Shown here in pieces: positions 18,815-27,514 of a DNA stretch of 64,000 nt. The stretch covers positions 1 through 64,000 of the forward strand of contig JAQWNF010000044.1 of NCBI GenBank assembly GCA_029246415.1, written 5' to 3'. The position numbers and the translations under genes are program-made. The notes under the pieces were generated by a model. The model did no database searches. It had not been told where the DNA came from and worked only from the letters and a program-made list of their open reading frames with translations. Every line of letters starts with the position of its first letter. The first letter of the stretch is position 1. The DNA comes from Glaciecola sp. GTDB lineage: Bacteria; Pseudomonadota; Gammaproteobacteria; Enterobacterales; Alteromonadaceae.

Positions 18815-19741
18815 TTACAGTGCTGCTTCCAGTTCTGGAAGAATATCAAATAAATCCCCTACCAAACCATAATCTGCAATTTGAAAAATTGGCGCTTCTT
18901 CGTCTTTATTTATCGCAACAATGACTTTTGAATCTTTCATTCCAGCTAAATGCTGAATAGCACCGCTTATCCCTACTGCTATATACAGCTGTGGAGCGAC
19001 AATTTTACCAGTCTGTCCTACTTGCATATCATTCGGTACAAACCCGGCATCAACTGCCGCGCGTGATGCACCAATTGCTGCGCCTAATTTGTCAGCAATA
19101 CCATTGAGTAAAGCGAAGTTTTCACCATTTTGCATACCACGACCGCCTGAAATAATGACATTAGCAGCAGTTAATTCAGGACGCTCTGATACGGTTAATT
19201 CTGCACTGACAAAATGAGAAAGACCAGCATCGTGCGCTTGAGTTAACGCCTCGATAGCTGCGCTATGACCTAATGCTGCAGCATCAAATGCTGATGCACG
19301 TACCGTCATGACTTTCACCGCATCGCTAGACTGCACCGTGGCAATCGCATTACCAGCATAAATTGGACGGACAAACGTATCAGCAGATTCGACAGCAATA
19401 ATGTCTGAAATCTGGGCTACATCTTTGAGCGCTGCAACACGAGGCATAAAGTTTTTACCCGTTGTAGTGGCAGCCGCTAATATATGCGAATAACCGTCAG
19501 CAAGCTCAACCACTAAAGCCGATACATTTTCAGCTAATTGATATTGGTAGCAACCTGCATCCGCTACCAACACCCGTGAAACACCACTAATTGCCGCTGC
19601 AGCTTGTGCGACAGCTGCGCAATCATGCCCTGCAACCAACACATCAATATCCCCGCCTATTTGACTGGCGGCATGCACGAGTTTGGCCGTTTCTGCTTTT
19701 AATTCTGTATTATCATGTTCTGCGTAGATTAAAATGCTCAT
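18815..19741 (-). CDS. etfA: Electron transfer flavoprotein subunit alpha
   Basis: FAD-binding subunit (308 aa) of the ETF dimer that accepts electrons from acyl-CoA and related dehydrogenases. The C-terminal FAD domain is clear: VISGGRGMQNGENFALL, GAAIGASRAAVDAGF, QVGQTGKIVAPQLYIAVGISGAIQHLAGM and the terminal IFQIADYGLVGDLF. Its ATG overlaps the etfB stop by four bases (ATGA). Together with the divergent ETF-QO gene it forms the route from beta-oxidation and amino-acid breakdown to quinone. Confidence 0.96.
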   Translation of the reverse strand: MSILIYAEHDNTELKAETAKLVHAASQIGGDIDVLVAGHDCAAVAQAAAAISGVSRVLVADAGCYQYQLAENVSALVVELADGYSHILAAATTTGKNFMPRVAALKDVAQISDIIAVESADTFVRPIYAGNAIATVQSSDAVKVMTVRASAFDAAALGHSAAIEALTQAHDAGLSHFVSAELTVSERPELTAANVIISGGRGMQNGENFALLNGIADKLGAAIGASRAAVDAGFVPNDMQVGQTGKIVAPQLYIAVGISGAIQHLAGMKDSKVIVAINKDEEAPIFQIADYGLVGDLFDILPELEAAL

Positions 19742-20490
19742 GCAATCACCTTTGCTTCTGTTTTTAATTTTGCGACAAGCTCAGCGACATCAGCCACTTT
19801 CACACCACCACTGCGTTGCGCTGGTGCACTTACTTTAAGTAATTTCACATTAGAGGTTAAATTCACATCTAATGAATCAGCTGCAATGGTTTCAATTGGT
19901 TTTCGTTTGGCTTTCATGATGTTTGGTAACGACGCATAGCGCGGTTCATTTAAACGTAAATCAGTAGTCACTATCGCAGGTAAAGTCAAAGAGACTGTCT
20001 GTAACCCCCCATCAATTTCACGGGTGACGGCAACCTGCCCATCAGATATAGCTACTTTAGATGCAAAGGTTCCCTGCCCCATATTAGTTAGTGCAGCAAG
20101 CATTTGACCAGTTTGGTTATTATCTGAATCTATTGCTTGTTTTCCTAAAATCACTAAATCCGGTGTTTCTTTATCAACTACCGTCTTTAACAGCTTGGCA
20201 ATTTGTAATGAATCAAGCTCAGCTTCGGTTTGAATATGAATACCACGATCAGCCCCTAGTGCTAATGCTGTACGAATTTGTTCAACACAAGCAAGTGCCC
20301 CAATCGATACCACAACAATTTCTGTAGCCGTGCCCGATTCTTTTAATCGGATAGCTTCTTCGACTGCGATCTCACAAAATGGATTAATCGACATTTTAAC
20401 ATTTGCTAAATCCACATTCGATTCATCAGCCTTGACTTTAACTTTGACATTGTAGTCAATTGCCCGTTTAACAGGGACTAAAATTTTCAT
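19738..20490 (-). CDS. etfB: Electron transfer flavoprotein subunit beta
   Basis: Partner subunit of EtfA (250 aa), an adenine-nucleotide-alpha-hydrolase-like fold that in ETF holds AMP. It starts MKILVPVKRAIDYNVKVKV. The family signature region VTREIDGGLQTVSLTLPAIVTTDLRLNEPRYASLPNIMKAK is present in pieces across residues 140-195. It is the first gene of etfBA. Its upstream region, shared with ETF-QO, holds an 8-bp inverted repeat (20527-20559). Confidence 0.96.
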   Translation of the reverse strand: MKILVPVKRAIDYNVKVKVKADESNVDLANVKMSINPFCEIAVEEAIRLKESGTATEIVVVSIGALACVEQIRTALALGADRGIHIQTEAELDSLQIAKLLKTVVDKETPDLVILGKQAIDSDNNQTGQMLAALTNMGQGTFASKVAISDGQVAVTREIDGGLQTVSLTLPAIVTTDLRLNEPRYASLPNIMKAKRKPIETIAADSLDVNLTSNVKLLKVSAPAQRSGGVKVADVAELVAKLKTEAKVIA

Positions 20491-20526
20491 ATCTACCTCA
20501 TTTGTGTTAAGTGAGAAATTAGTGTT

Positions 20527-20559
20527 AATGTTAATATTATGTCTGGTAACGTTAACATT
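20527..20559. promoter_or_regulatory. Inverted repeat in the etfB / ETF-QO intergenic region
   Basis: AATGTTAA (20527-20534) and TTAACATT (20552-20559) are perfect inverted arms with 17 bases between. GTTAAC occurs inside the second arm. It is placed to control both divergent ETF units. I cannot match it confidently to PsrA, FadR or LiuR sites. Confidence 0.4.
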
Positions 20560-20659
20560 ATGCGTAATTGTTCAATCTGTCTAATTTACACTGTTATCGT
20601 CTTCATGATTATTTGAATTTGTTATAACTGTGTATCACTCATATTTAAAGAGGTGTAAT

Positions 20660-22297
20660 GTGGAAAGAGAATCCATGGAATTTGATGTTGTCATCGTTGG
20701 TGCAGGGCCCGCAGGATTATCATCAGCTATTCGTTTAATGCAATTAGCTCAGGCTGAAAATCAAGAATTAATGGTGTGCGTTGTTGAAAAAGGTTCCGAA
20801 GTTGGGGCGCACATTTTATCTGGCGCAGTATTTGAAACGCGCGCACTTGATGAGTTATTGCCAAATTGGAAAGAGCTGAATGCACCGATAACGACACTAG
20901 TCTCTAAAGACGAAATTTATTACTTAACGAGTGATCAAAAAGGCATCAAACTCCCCAATATAATGACTCCTAAAACAATGCATAATGACGGCAACTATAT
21001 TGTTTCAATGGCAAACGTAACACGTTGGTTAGCAACGCAAGCTGAAGAACTGGGTGTAGAAATATTTCCTGGCTTTGCTGCAGCGGAGACTATCATCGAA
21101 GAAGGAGTTGTCAAAGGCATCATCACTGGTGATATGGGCATTGCAGCTGATGGCAGCCACAAAGACAGCTATATGCCTGGTATGGAGCTGCGCGCTAAAT
21201 ACACCATATTTGCAGAAGGATGTCGCGGCCATTTAGGCAAACAACTTATTAACGAGTTTAATTTAGATCGCGACTCTACACCACAACACTATGCAATCGG
21301 TTTTAAAGAGATTTGGGATATTGATCCACAACTACATCACGAAGGCTTAGTTGTGCATACTGCAGGTTGGCCACTAGATGATGCCACAGGCGGTAGTTAT
21401 TTATATCATGCAGAAAATAACCAAGTATTAATAGGTTTAATTGTCGATTTAAATTACAGCAATCCTAACTTAAGCCCTTTCGATGAATTTCAACGCTTAA
21501 AACACCATCCTAAAATAGCGCAATATCTTAAAGGTGGTACGCGCGTTAGTTATGGTGCCCGTGCAATTGCAAAAGGTGGTTATCATTCTTTACCTAAAAT
21601 GACTATGCCAGGTGGCATATTAGTAGGTTGTGAGGCGGGTACGTTAAATTTTGCTAAAATAAAAGGAAATCATACAGCGATGAAATCCGGCATGCTTGCA
21701 GCCGAAAGTATATATACTATACTAAAGGATGAAATCTCTGATTTACCTAATTTTAAATCACTGTTTGAACAATCATGGTTATTTGATGAACTTTACCGCT
21801 CGCGTAATTTTGGACCTGCCATACATAAATGGGGTAATTTTATTGGAGGCGCATTTAATACCTTCGATCAAAACCTATTAAATGGCAAAATGCCGTTTAA
21901 TTTGTATGATCATCATGCAGATCATACGCAGATGAAATTAAGTAAAGACTGCCCTTCTATAGATTATCCTAAATACGACAGTATCATCAGTTTTGATAAA
22001 CTCAGTTCGGTATATTTATCTAACACAAACCATGAAGAAGACCAGCCATGTCACTTGCAGCTTATCGATCATAATCTACCTATCAAATTGAATTTAAACA
22101 GTTTTAACGAACCAGCTCAGCGTTACTGTCCTGCTGGTGTATATGAAGTGGTAGATGATGAAAACGGCCAACCTCAATTTAAAATTAATGCTCAAAATTG
22201 TATTCACTGCAAGACATGCGATATAAAAGAACCCAGTCAAAACATACAATGGTGTGTCCCTGAAGGTACCGGAGGTCCTAATTATCCTAATATGTAA
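20660..22297 (+). CDS. Electron transfer flavoprotein-ubiquinone oxidoreductase
   Basis: Membrane-associated FAD and [4Fe-4S] enzyme (545 aa) oxidising reduced ETF and reducing ubiquinone. The FAD motif is VVIVGAGPAGLSSA near the N-terminus, and IFAEGCRGHLGKQL lies in the middle. The C-terminal ferredoxin-like cluster cysteines are in RYCPAGVYE and CIHCKTCDIKEPSQNIQWC. I chose GTG 20660 (VERESMEFDVV, the usual N-terminus) because AGAGG lies six bases before it; the frame extends to 20630 without a ribosome site. It is divergent from etfBA. Confidence 0.95.
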   Translation: MERESMEFDVVIVGAGPAGLSSAIRLMQLAQAENQELMVCVVEKGSEVGAHILSGAVFETRALDELLPNWKELNAPITTLVSKDEIYYLTSDQKGIKLPNIMTPKTMHNDGNYIVSMANVTRWLATQAEELGVEIFPGFAAAETIIEEGVVKGIITGDMGIAADGSHKDSYMPGMELRAKYTIFAEGCRGHLGKQLINEFNLDRDSTPQHYAIGFKEIWDIDPQLHHEGLVVHTAGWPLDDATGGSYLYHAENNQVLIGLIVDLNYSNPNLSPFDEFQRLKHHPKIAQYLKGGTRVSYGARAIAKGGYHSLPKMTMPGGILVGCEAGTLNFAKIKGNHTAMKSGMLAAESIYTILKDEISDLPNFKSLFEQSWLFDELYRSRNFGPAIHKWGNFIGGAFNTFDQNLLNGKMPFNLYDHHADHTQMKLSKDCPSIDYPKYDSIISFDKLSSVYLSNTNHEEDQPCHLQLIDHNLPIKLNLNSFNEPAQRYCPAGVYEVVDDENGQPQFKINAQNCIHCKTCDIKEPSQNIQWCVPEGTGGPNYPNM

Positions 22298-22328
22298 AAA
22301 AAAATTTTAATTTAATTAAGTTAGTGCT

Positions 22329-22334
22329 TATAAT
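22329..22334 (+). promoter_or_regulatory. Predicted -10 element of the H-NS-like gene
   Basis: A perfect TATAAT lies 57 bases before the start codon, preceded by a strongly A/T-rich tract of about 40 bases that could serve as an UP element or bind H-NS itself. No good -35 was found. Confidence 0.45.
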
Positions 22335-22390
22335 GGAAGAGTTAGAGTAAGAATTATAAATTAAATCAAATTATTTAAAGGAAACCATCT

Positions 22391-22795
22391 ATGAGTGAAT
22401 TCTCAGATATTCTGTTACACGCTCGTCGTCTTCAAGGCGCAACCAAAGACTTATCTTTAGATGAATTATTTGATGCTCAAGAAAAATTAGCATTAGTAAT
22501 TGAGAAGCGTAAAGAGTTACTAGCTCAATACGAAGCAGAAAACCAAGCTAAAATTGCTCAAATTGAAGCAATTAAAAAGCAAATGTTGGAAGCTGGATTA
22601 GATATCTCAGATTTTGATAGTAGTTTAATGGGTGATAAGCCTAAACGTACCCGCAAGCGCGGTGCAAAACGCCCAGTTAAATATGCAATCTCGGTCAATG
22701 GGGACACAACAAACTGGACCGGTATTGGTCGTATGCCAGTTGTATTCTCACAAGCACTTGAAAATGGTAAATCATTAGAAGATTTTGCTGTTTAA
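22391..22795 (+). CDS. H-NS family nucleoid-associated protein
   Basis: Xenogeneic-silencer/nucleoid protein (134 aa). The N-terminal half is a coiled-coil oligomerisation domain (about residues 1-75), a basic linker follows (KPKRTRKRGAKRP), and the C-terminal DNA-binding domain ends NWTGIGRMPVVFSQALENGKSLEDF. The minor-groove loop is normally Q/R-G-R; here it is I-G-R, which may weaken or change AT-rich DNA recognition. AAGGAAA precedes the ATG. Its stop overlaps the ybfF start (TAATG). The position before ybfF is where seqA sits in several relatives. Confidence 0.88.
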   Translation: MSEFSDILLHARRLQGATKDLSLDELFDAQEKLALVIEKRKELLAQYEAENQAKIAQIEAIKKQMLEAGLDISDFDSSLMGDKPKRTRKRGAKRPVKYAISVNGDTTNWTGIGRMPVVFSQALENGKSLEDFAV

Positions 22796-23577
22796 TGCTT
22801 TGTAATACTCAAATAACAGCCCAAGGTAATGATTTGCCTTGGGCTGTTTTGATCCACGGGTTATTTGGCAGTGGGGATAATTTAAATATCCTTGCTCGTG
22901 CCCTCTCCCAGCATTGTAATGTAATGCAAATTGATTTACCCGATCATGGGCAATCACCTTGGACTGACGGATTTAGTTTTGCTAAGTATTGCACAATGAT
23001 CATCGCAACACTCAAGCACCATAATATCACTACTGCACATTTTATCGGTCACTCGTTAGGTGGTAAAATGAGCATGCATATCGCATTAACTCATCCTCAA
23101 CTTGTTTCATCATTGTGTGTTGCTGATATTGCTCCGGTTAATTATCCGCATAGACACCAGGATGTTTTACACGCATTAAATCATGTCGATTTATCCAACG
23201 TAACACAACGTAATCAAGTAAAATCGCTGTTTGACGAATTACTGGAAGAAGAAGGTACTAGGCAGTTTTTGTTAAAAAGCTTATATAAAGATGCGAATGG
23301 AGCATGGGGTTGGCGTTTCAACCATCAACTGTTGACTCGTGATTATGAGTTATTAATTGCATGGCCAGAGTTCACTACTCAATATCTAGGGCCTACATTG
23401 TTTATTAAAGGTCAAGATTCCGATTACATTACACGGGATCATCAAGCTGTAATTTTACAGTTGTTTCCACACGCAACATCCAAAATAATAGCAGGTACAG
23501 GTCATTGGTTACATGCACAAAAACCACTAGTATTTAATCGGATTGTAGAGCAGTTTGTGTTGAAGCATTTGATTTAG
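22795..23577 (+). CDS. ybfF: Alpha/beta hydrolase, YbfF-like esterase
   Basis: Cytosolic esterase (260 aa) of the YbfF group, reported to hydrolyse short acyl esters and acyl-CoA. The oxyanion motif is HGLFGSGDN, the nucleophile elbow GHSLGG, and the catalytic His is in GTGHWLHAQKP. It is translationally coupled to the H-NS-like gene by a one-base overlap. The order ybfF-(small membrane protein)-fldA-fur parallels enterobacteria and Shewanella. Confidence 0.88.
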   Translation: MLCNTQITAQGNDLPWAVLIHGLFGSGDNLNILARALSQHCNVMQIDLPDHGQSPWTDGFSFAKYCTMIIATLKHHNITTAHFIGHSLGGKMSMHIALTHPQLVSSLCVADIAPVNYPHRHQDVLHALNHVDLSNVTQRNQVKSLFDELLEEEGTRQFLLKSLYKDANGAWGWRFNHQLLTRDYELLIAWPEFTTQYLGPTLFIKGQDSDYITRDHQAVILQLFPHATSKIIAGTGHWLHAQKPLVFNRIVEQFVLKHLI

Positions 23578-23672
23578 GACAAAGAAGTTTACAGATATTG
23601 TCGCCAATGGATGCGTTTTATTAGCGCCCTATGATATAATTCACAACATACAATTTTTGATTATAACTATAG

Positions 23673-23894
23673 ATGTTAGCTCAGCACTACGAACTCATTG
23701 AATCCATCGCACTCAATATCGGTTTATTTATCTTATTTATTATAATGGGATATGCTATTCATGATGTATTAAGTAAAAATGACGTACCTAAGACTGGTCG
23801 TTTTGTCGCTTATGGGGTGTTACTGTTGGGCGCAATGGGTTTTGTAGCCAAAGGTCTGATTCAATTATTTTGGCAAGCTAGCGGCATTAATTAA
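23673..23894 (+). CDS. DUF2788 small membrane protein
   Basis: 73-aa inner-membrane protein with two transmembrane segments (about residues 13-31 and 46-67) separated by a short charged loop, DVLSKNDVPKTGR. It is a DUF2788 family member, typically found between ybfF and fldA in marine gammaproteobacteria. It is 13 bases before fldA, so probably co-transcribed. Function is unknown. Confidence 0.8.
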   Translation: MLAQHYELIESIALNIGLFILFIIMGYAIHDVLSKNDVPKTGRFVAYGVLLLGAMGFVAKGLIQLFWQASGIN

Positions 23895-23907
23895 GTAAGG
23901 AAATAAC

Positions 23908-24432
23908 ATGGCAAGTGTGGGTTTATTTTTTGGTAGCGATACTGGTAACACCGAACACATCGCGAAAATGATCCAAAAGCAATTGGGTAAATCACTCATT
24001 GAAGTGCATGATATTGCCAAAAGTACCAAAGAAGAAATAGCTGAATTTGATCTCTTATTATTTGGGATCCCGACTTGGTACTATGGTGAAGCTCAATGTG
24101 ATTGGGACGATTTTTTTCCTGAACTTGAAGAAGTAGACTTCAATGACAAACTAGTAGCCATCTTTGGTTGTGGCGATCAAGAAGACTATGCTGAGTATTT
24201 CTTAGATGCGATGGGCATGGTGCGTGATATTGTCGAAGCACGTGGTGCAATTTTAATCGGAAAATGGTCCACCGAAGGTTATGATTTTGAAGCATCAAAA
24301 GGCATGGCTGATGACGATCATTTTGTTGGTTTAGGGATTGATGAAGATCGTCAACCAGAACTGACAGAAGAACGTGTGAATGCATGGTGTGAACAAATAA
24401 AAGAAGAGATGTGCCTCGCCGAGTTATCATAA
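23908..24432 (+). CDS. fldA: Flavodoxin
   Basis: FMN electron carrier (174 aa) supplying electrons to enzymes such as IspG/IspH, BioB and MetH, substituting for ferredoxin under iron limitation. The FMN phosphate loop is GSDTGNTEHIAK (residues 9-20). FGIPTWYYGEAQCDW and IFGCGDQEDYAEYFLDAMG are typical long-chain flavodoxin segments. AAGGAAA lies before the ATG. It is followed by an inverted repeat and then fur, the classical fldA-fur pairing. Confidence 0.96.
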   Translation: MASVGLFFGSDTGNTEHIAKMIQKQLGKSLIEVHDIAKSTKEEIAEFDLLLFGIPTWYYGEAQCDWDDFFPELEEVDFNDKLVAIFGCGDQEDYAEYFLDAMGMVRDIVEARGAILIGKWSTEGYDFEASKGMADDDHFVGLGIDEDRQPELTEERVNAWCEQIKEEMCLAELS

Positions 24433-24460
24433 CTCAAACCTCTTTCTGTATTATGCTAAT

Positions 24461-24493
24461 ACCCCTTTTGTAACTATTTTGTATAAAAGGGGT
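24461..24493 (+). terminator. Stem-loop between fldA and fur
   Basis: ACCCCTTTT and AAAAGGGGT form a perfect 9-bp stem with a 15-base loop, 28 bases after the fldA stop, followed by a T-rich but not pure T tract. It is a probable attenuator or terminator. Confidence 0.6.
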
Positions 24494-24557
24494 TTATATT
24501 TATATTAGCCATATTATACTAGCATCATCTTTTGACACCGCATGCGATAATAATAAT

Positions 24558-24983
24558 ATGGATCAGAACAAAGAACTCAAAAAAGCTGGACTGAAAGTCA
24601 CGCTTCCTCGCCTTAAGATCCTAGAAATATTACAGCAACCTAACAACCAACATATCAGTGCAGAAGACGTCTATAAGATTTTGCTAGACCAAGACGAAGA
24701 TATTGGTTTGGCTACGGTATATCGCGTATTAAACCAGTTTGACGATGCAGGAATTTTGATCCGCCACCATTTTGAAGGTGGCAAATCGGTATTTGAAATC
24801 AGTCACAAAGAACATCATGATCATTTGGTGTGTTTGCGTTGCGGAAAAGTGGTTGAGTTTGAAGATCCAGTCATCGAACGCCGTCAGCTTGAAGTGGCAG
24901 AACAAAACAATATGAAATTGACGCACCACTCTTTATATATGTATGGTGAGTGTAATGACGAAAACTGCGACGTCGACTCATAA
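24558..24983 (+). CDS. fur: Ferric uptake regulator
   Basis: Iron-responsive repressor (141 aa). The N-terminal winged helix covers residues 10-80 (ISAEDVYKILLDQDEDIGLATVYRVLNQF in the recognition region). The HHDHLVCLRCGKVVEF segment carries the regulatory metal-binding His residues and the first CxxC. A second Cys pair is in GECNDENC. There is no obvious Shine-Dalgarno before ATG 24558, only an ATAATAATA tract. It ends 15 bases before the convergent pxpC stop. Confidence 0.97.
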   Translation: MDQNKELKKAGLKVTLPRLKILEILQQPNNQHISAEDVYKILLDQDEDIGLATVYRVLNQFDDAGILIRHHFEGGKSVFEISHKEHHDHLVCLRCGKVVEFEDPVIERRQLEVAEQNNMKLTHHSLYMYGECNDENCDVDS

Positions 24984-24998
24984 CATTTTACTGTCGTC

Positions 24999-25949
24999 TT
25001 AGCGTAACTTCATCCAATACTTGGCGATAGCCATTTCAATATCCACTGGCGTAAACACAAAGGTTTGTGTTGGTGTCAGCTGCACCAATTTATTCAATGC
25101 ATATTCAGGCACGGTACCGATGACAGGATACCCGCCATGAGTTTGTCTATCAGGCCCCATTACAATTGGCTGTCCATTGGGTGGGATCTGTATAACGCCT
25201 AAAGCTAACGCTTGCGATTGATGTTTAACAATACTAGGTATCGCTTTGTCTGTGCGTATACGCATGCCCATGCGATCAGATTGTTGTGATACCTGCATTA
25301 GTTGGCTTGTAAATAGATATTGTGCATAAACAGAAAATTGCGCATGTTGATAATTGGGAACAAAATCAATTTCTATCACATAATTACTTTCGTAGCCTTG
25401 TGCTACAGTTTCTTTATCTTTAATTGGTTGATAATCAGCTGGTTGATATTCGTTTAGTTGATAACTCCCAATAGCAAAGCTATCGCCACTTAAAATAGGT
25501 TTACCCTGCCCTAAACCACCAAACTTTTCGCGCATAATTCCGCACGAAGAAGCGAAAAACCTCGGTACATCTATTCCTCCAGCAATTCCAAGTACTAAGC
25601 GCATACCTTGGTATAAGCATCCAATAGTTAACCTTTCTCCTGAGAGAATGTTGATAACTTGGTTTGTATTGTAGCTGCATGTACTCGAGATATTGTTAGA
25701 TGATGTTGTAACATTAATGGGTGCTTTTCCCCCTGTCACAACAATGGTTAGTGGGATGTCCGTGACAAAGCTACACTCTCCCATGATTTCAAGTGCGCTA
25801 GTTGAATTGTCTTGGGCTAATAATTGATTGGCCAAATAAAATGCAGCGCGATCCATTGGACCTGATTCACTGACACCTGATGCCCCAGCATGGCGTCTAC
25901 CGCTATCAATAATAAAAATCGGATATTGAGTTAGCGTACATTCAATCAC
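24999..25949 (-). CDS. pxpC: 5-oxoprolinase subunit PxpC (biotin-dependent carboxyltransferase family)
   Basis: Subunit C (316 aa) of the ATP-dependent 5-oxoprolinase PxpABC, which opens pyroglutamate to glutamate. It has the KipA/allophanate hydrolase subunit 2 fold. Landmarks are DSGRRHAGASGVSESGPMDRAAFYLANQLL, SDRMGMRI, and GPDRQTHGGYPVIGTV near the C-terminus. The start overlaps the pxpB end by eight bases. It is the third gene of a pxpA-pxpB-pxpC operon. Confidence 0.92.
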   Translation of the reverse strand: MIECTLTQYPIFIIDSGRRHAGASGVSESGPMDRAAFYLANQLLAQDNSTSALEIMGECSFVTDIPLTIVVTGGKAPINVTTSSNNISSTCSYNTNQVINILSGERLTIGCLYQGMRLVLGIAGGIDVPRFFASSCGIMREKFGGLGQGKPILSGDSFAIGSYQLNEYQPADYQPIKDKETVAQGYESNYVIEIDFVPNYQHAQFSVYAQYLFTSQLMQVSQQSDRMGMRIRTDKAIPSIVKHQSQALALGVIQIPPNGQPIVMGPDRQTHGGYPVIGTVPEYALNKLVQLTPTQTFVFTPVDIEMAIAKYWMKLR

Positions 25950-26709
25950 AAGCTTTACTCATTTTAGACGTATTGTTCGAGGTATTTGCGGGCGTGTTAA
26001 GCGGCGTGAGAGGATAAAATTGAATCACATCTCCCGTTGCAAAGCTTGCGGGTGTTGGCCGTTGAATGTCAAATAAGACGTGTTCGGTTATGCCTAATAT
26101 ATGCCAGCCACCGGGTGAACGTTGCGGGTAAATACCACAATATGCATCGGCAATTGCCACCGACCCAGCCGGCACATGTAATCGCGGTGTAGCTAAACGC
26201 GGTAAATGAAAGTTTTCAGGAAGCCCTGACAAATAAACAAAACCAGGCATAAAGCCGTTGAGGATCACGCTAAACTCAAGTGCACAAAACTGTGCTATCA
26301 AATCGGCCCGAGATAACGCTAACCGTTCTGCTACATCAACTAAATCGTAGTCAGCAGAAAAATCAACAGGAATACGAGTAATTGCCTTGCCACCCGCATC
26401 TGTGAGTGATACATCTGTCTGTTTTAGTGTTGTCGCTAACGAATCATTAATACATTGCTTGAGCAACTGCTCTACCTGTTGTAAATCATCATAATAATCG
26501 ATTTCAGAGGGAATAAACTGAACTAATAATTCATTAAAACCTGGCACGATATCGGCTATTTTGAGCGCCATATGCGCATATAAATGTGTACGACACAGCC
26601 CAATGAGCATTGCTTTATTGACACAATCATCGAATTCGCCAAGTTCACAATGCAGTGTTGTCGGGGTTACCCATTGCGCAACAATTCTTTGTTTTACAAT
26701 TCGCGTCAT
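25942..26709 (-). CDS. pxpB: 5-oxoprolinase subunit PxpB
   Basis: Subunit B (255 aa; KipI/allophanate hydrolase subunit 1 fold, cyclophilin-like). Diagnostic stretches are FMPGFVYLSGLPENFHLPRLATPR, VPAGSVAIADAYCGIYP and SPGGWHILGIT. It lies between pxpA (3-base gap) and pxpC (8-base overlap). The C-terminal tail after PLTPLNTP is low-complexity Asn/Thr/Ser. Confidence 0.92.
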   Translation of the reverse strand: MTRIVKQRIVAQWVTPTTLHCELGEFDDCVNKAMLIGLCRTHLYAHMALKIADIVPGFNELLVQFIPSEIDYYDDLQQVEQLLKQCINDSLATTLKQTDVSLTDAGGKAITRIPVDFSADYDLVDVAERLALSRADLIAQFCALEFSVILNGFMPGFVYLSGLPENFHLPRLATPRLHVPAGSVAIADAYCGIYPQRSPGGWHILGITEHVLFDIQRPTPASFATGDVIQFYPLTPLNTPANTSNNTSKMSKACD

Positions 26710-26712
26710 CGT

Positions 26713-27450
26713 TTATTCAGACATCGATGGCAGTAACGTGGCAATTTGTTGGACTAACGCCACGGCTGCAGGGGTATCCGAATGCACACATAATGTGTCG
26801 GCTTTGAGCGAAAGAATATTGCCGGACATAGTCACTACCTGCTGTGATTGGATAAGACTTTTAGCCTGTGCTAATGCAGCTTCTTCACTTAATATTGCTC
26901 CTGCAATACCTCTTGGCGCCAATGTGCCATTATCGAGATAAGCGCGATCAGCAAACACCTCAAACCAAATCGTAATGCCAAATTCCTCGGCAGACTTTTG
27001 TAATGCAGATGTATCAGCGGTAGCAGGCAACATGATAGGTAAGTTTAACTGCATTTCTTGAAGTGCGCGGAATGTTGCCATTCGAACTGTCGCGTTAGCC
27101 ACAATGTCATGGTACCAAGCGCCATGCGGTTTGACATATTCACAACGGGTACCTGCAAATTGACACAACGCATGCATCATACCTACTTGATATTGTAAAA
27201 TCGCGCCTAGCTCTATTTCAGGGATCACCATATGTCTGCGTCCAAACCCTTGCAAATCAGGATAACTAGGATGCGCACCAATCGTAACGTTATGGGCTTT
27301 GGCTAATGCGATTGCATGTTTTATGTGCAATGGATCACCACCATGAAACCCACATGCAATATTTGCCAATTGCAAAAATGGCATCACAGCCTCATCTACT
27401 GGTACTTGATAATGCCCATAGCTTTCGCCTAAATCACAATTTAATTTCAT
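26713..27450 (-). CDS. pxpA: 5-oxoprolinase subunit PxpA (LamB/YcsF family)
   Basis: Subunit A (245 aa), the LamB/YcsF-fold protein of PxpABC. It begins MKLNCDLGESYG, has NIACGFHGGDPLHIKHAIALAK and GAHPSYPDLQGFGRR, and ends SDTPAAVALVQQIATLL. I start it at ATG 27450, with AAAGGCG five bases upstream, instead of the frame start at 27471, since the family begins exactly there. It is the first gene of the operon; no regulator is adjacent. Confidence 0.93.
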   Translation of the reverse strand: MKLNCDLGESYGHYQVPVDEAVMPFLQLANIACGFHGGDPLHIKHAIALAKAHNVTIGAHPSYPDLQGFGRRHMVIPEIELGAILQYQVGMMHALCQFAGTRCEYVKPHGAWYHDIVANATVRMATFRALQEMQLNLPIMLPATADTSALQKSAEEFGITIWFEVFADRAYLDNGTLAPRGIAGAILSEEAALAQAKSLIQSQQVVTMSGNILSLKADTLCVHSDTPAAVALVQQIATLLPSMSE

Positions 27451-27514
27451 ATATACGCCTTTAACATCCAATGCTGTATGATAGTAATATGTTATTAATT
27501 ACTTGTCAGTCACT

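Noticed and set aside
24532-24559. TTGACA ... TAATAT as the fur promoter
   Set aside because: Transcription would begin inside the coding sequence; a promoter further upstream near TATACT (24515-24520) is more likely, though weak.
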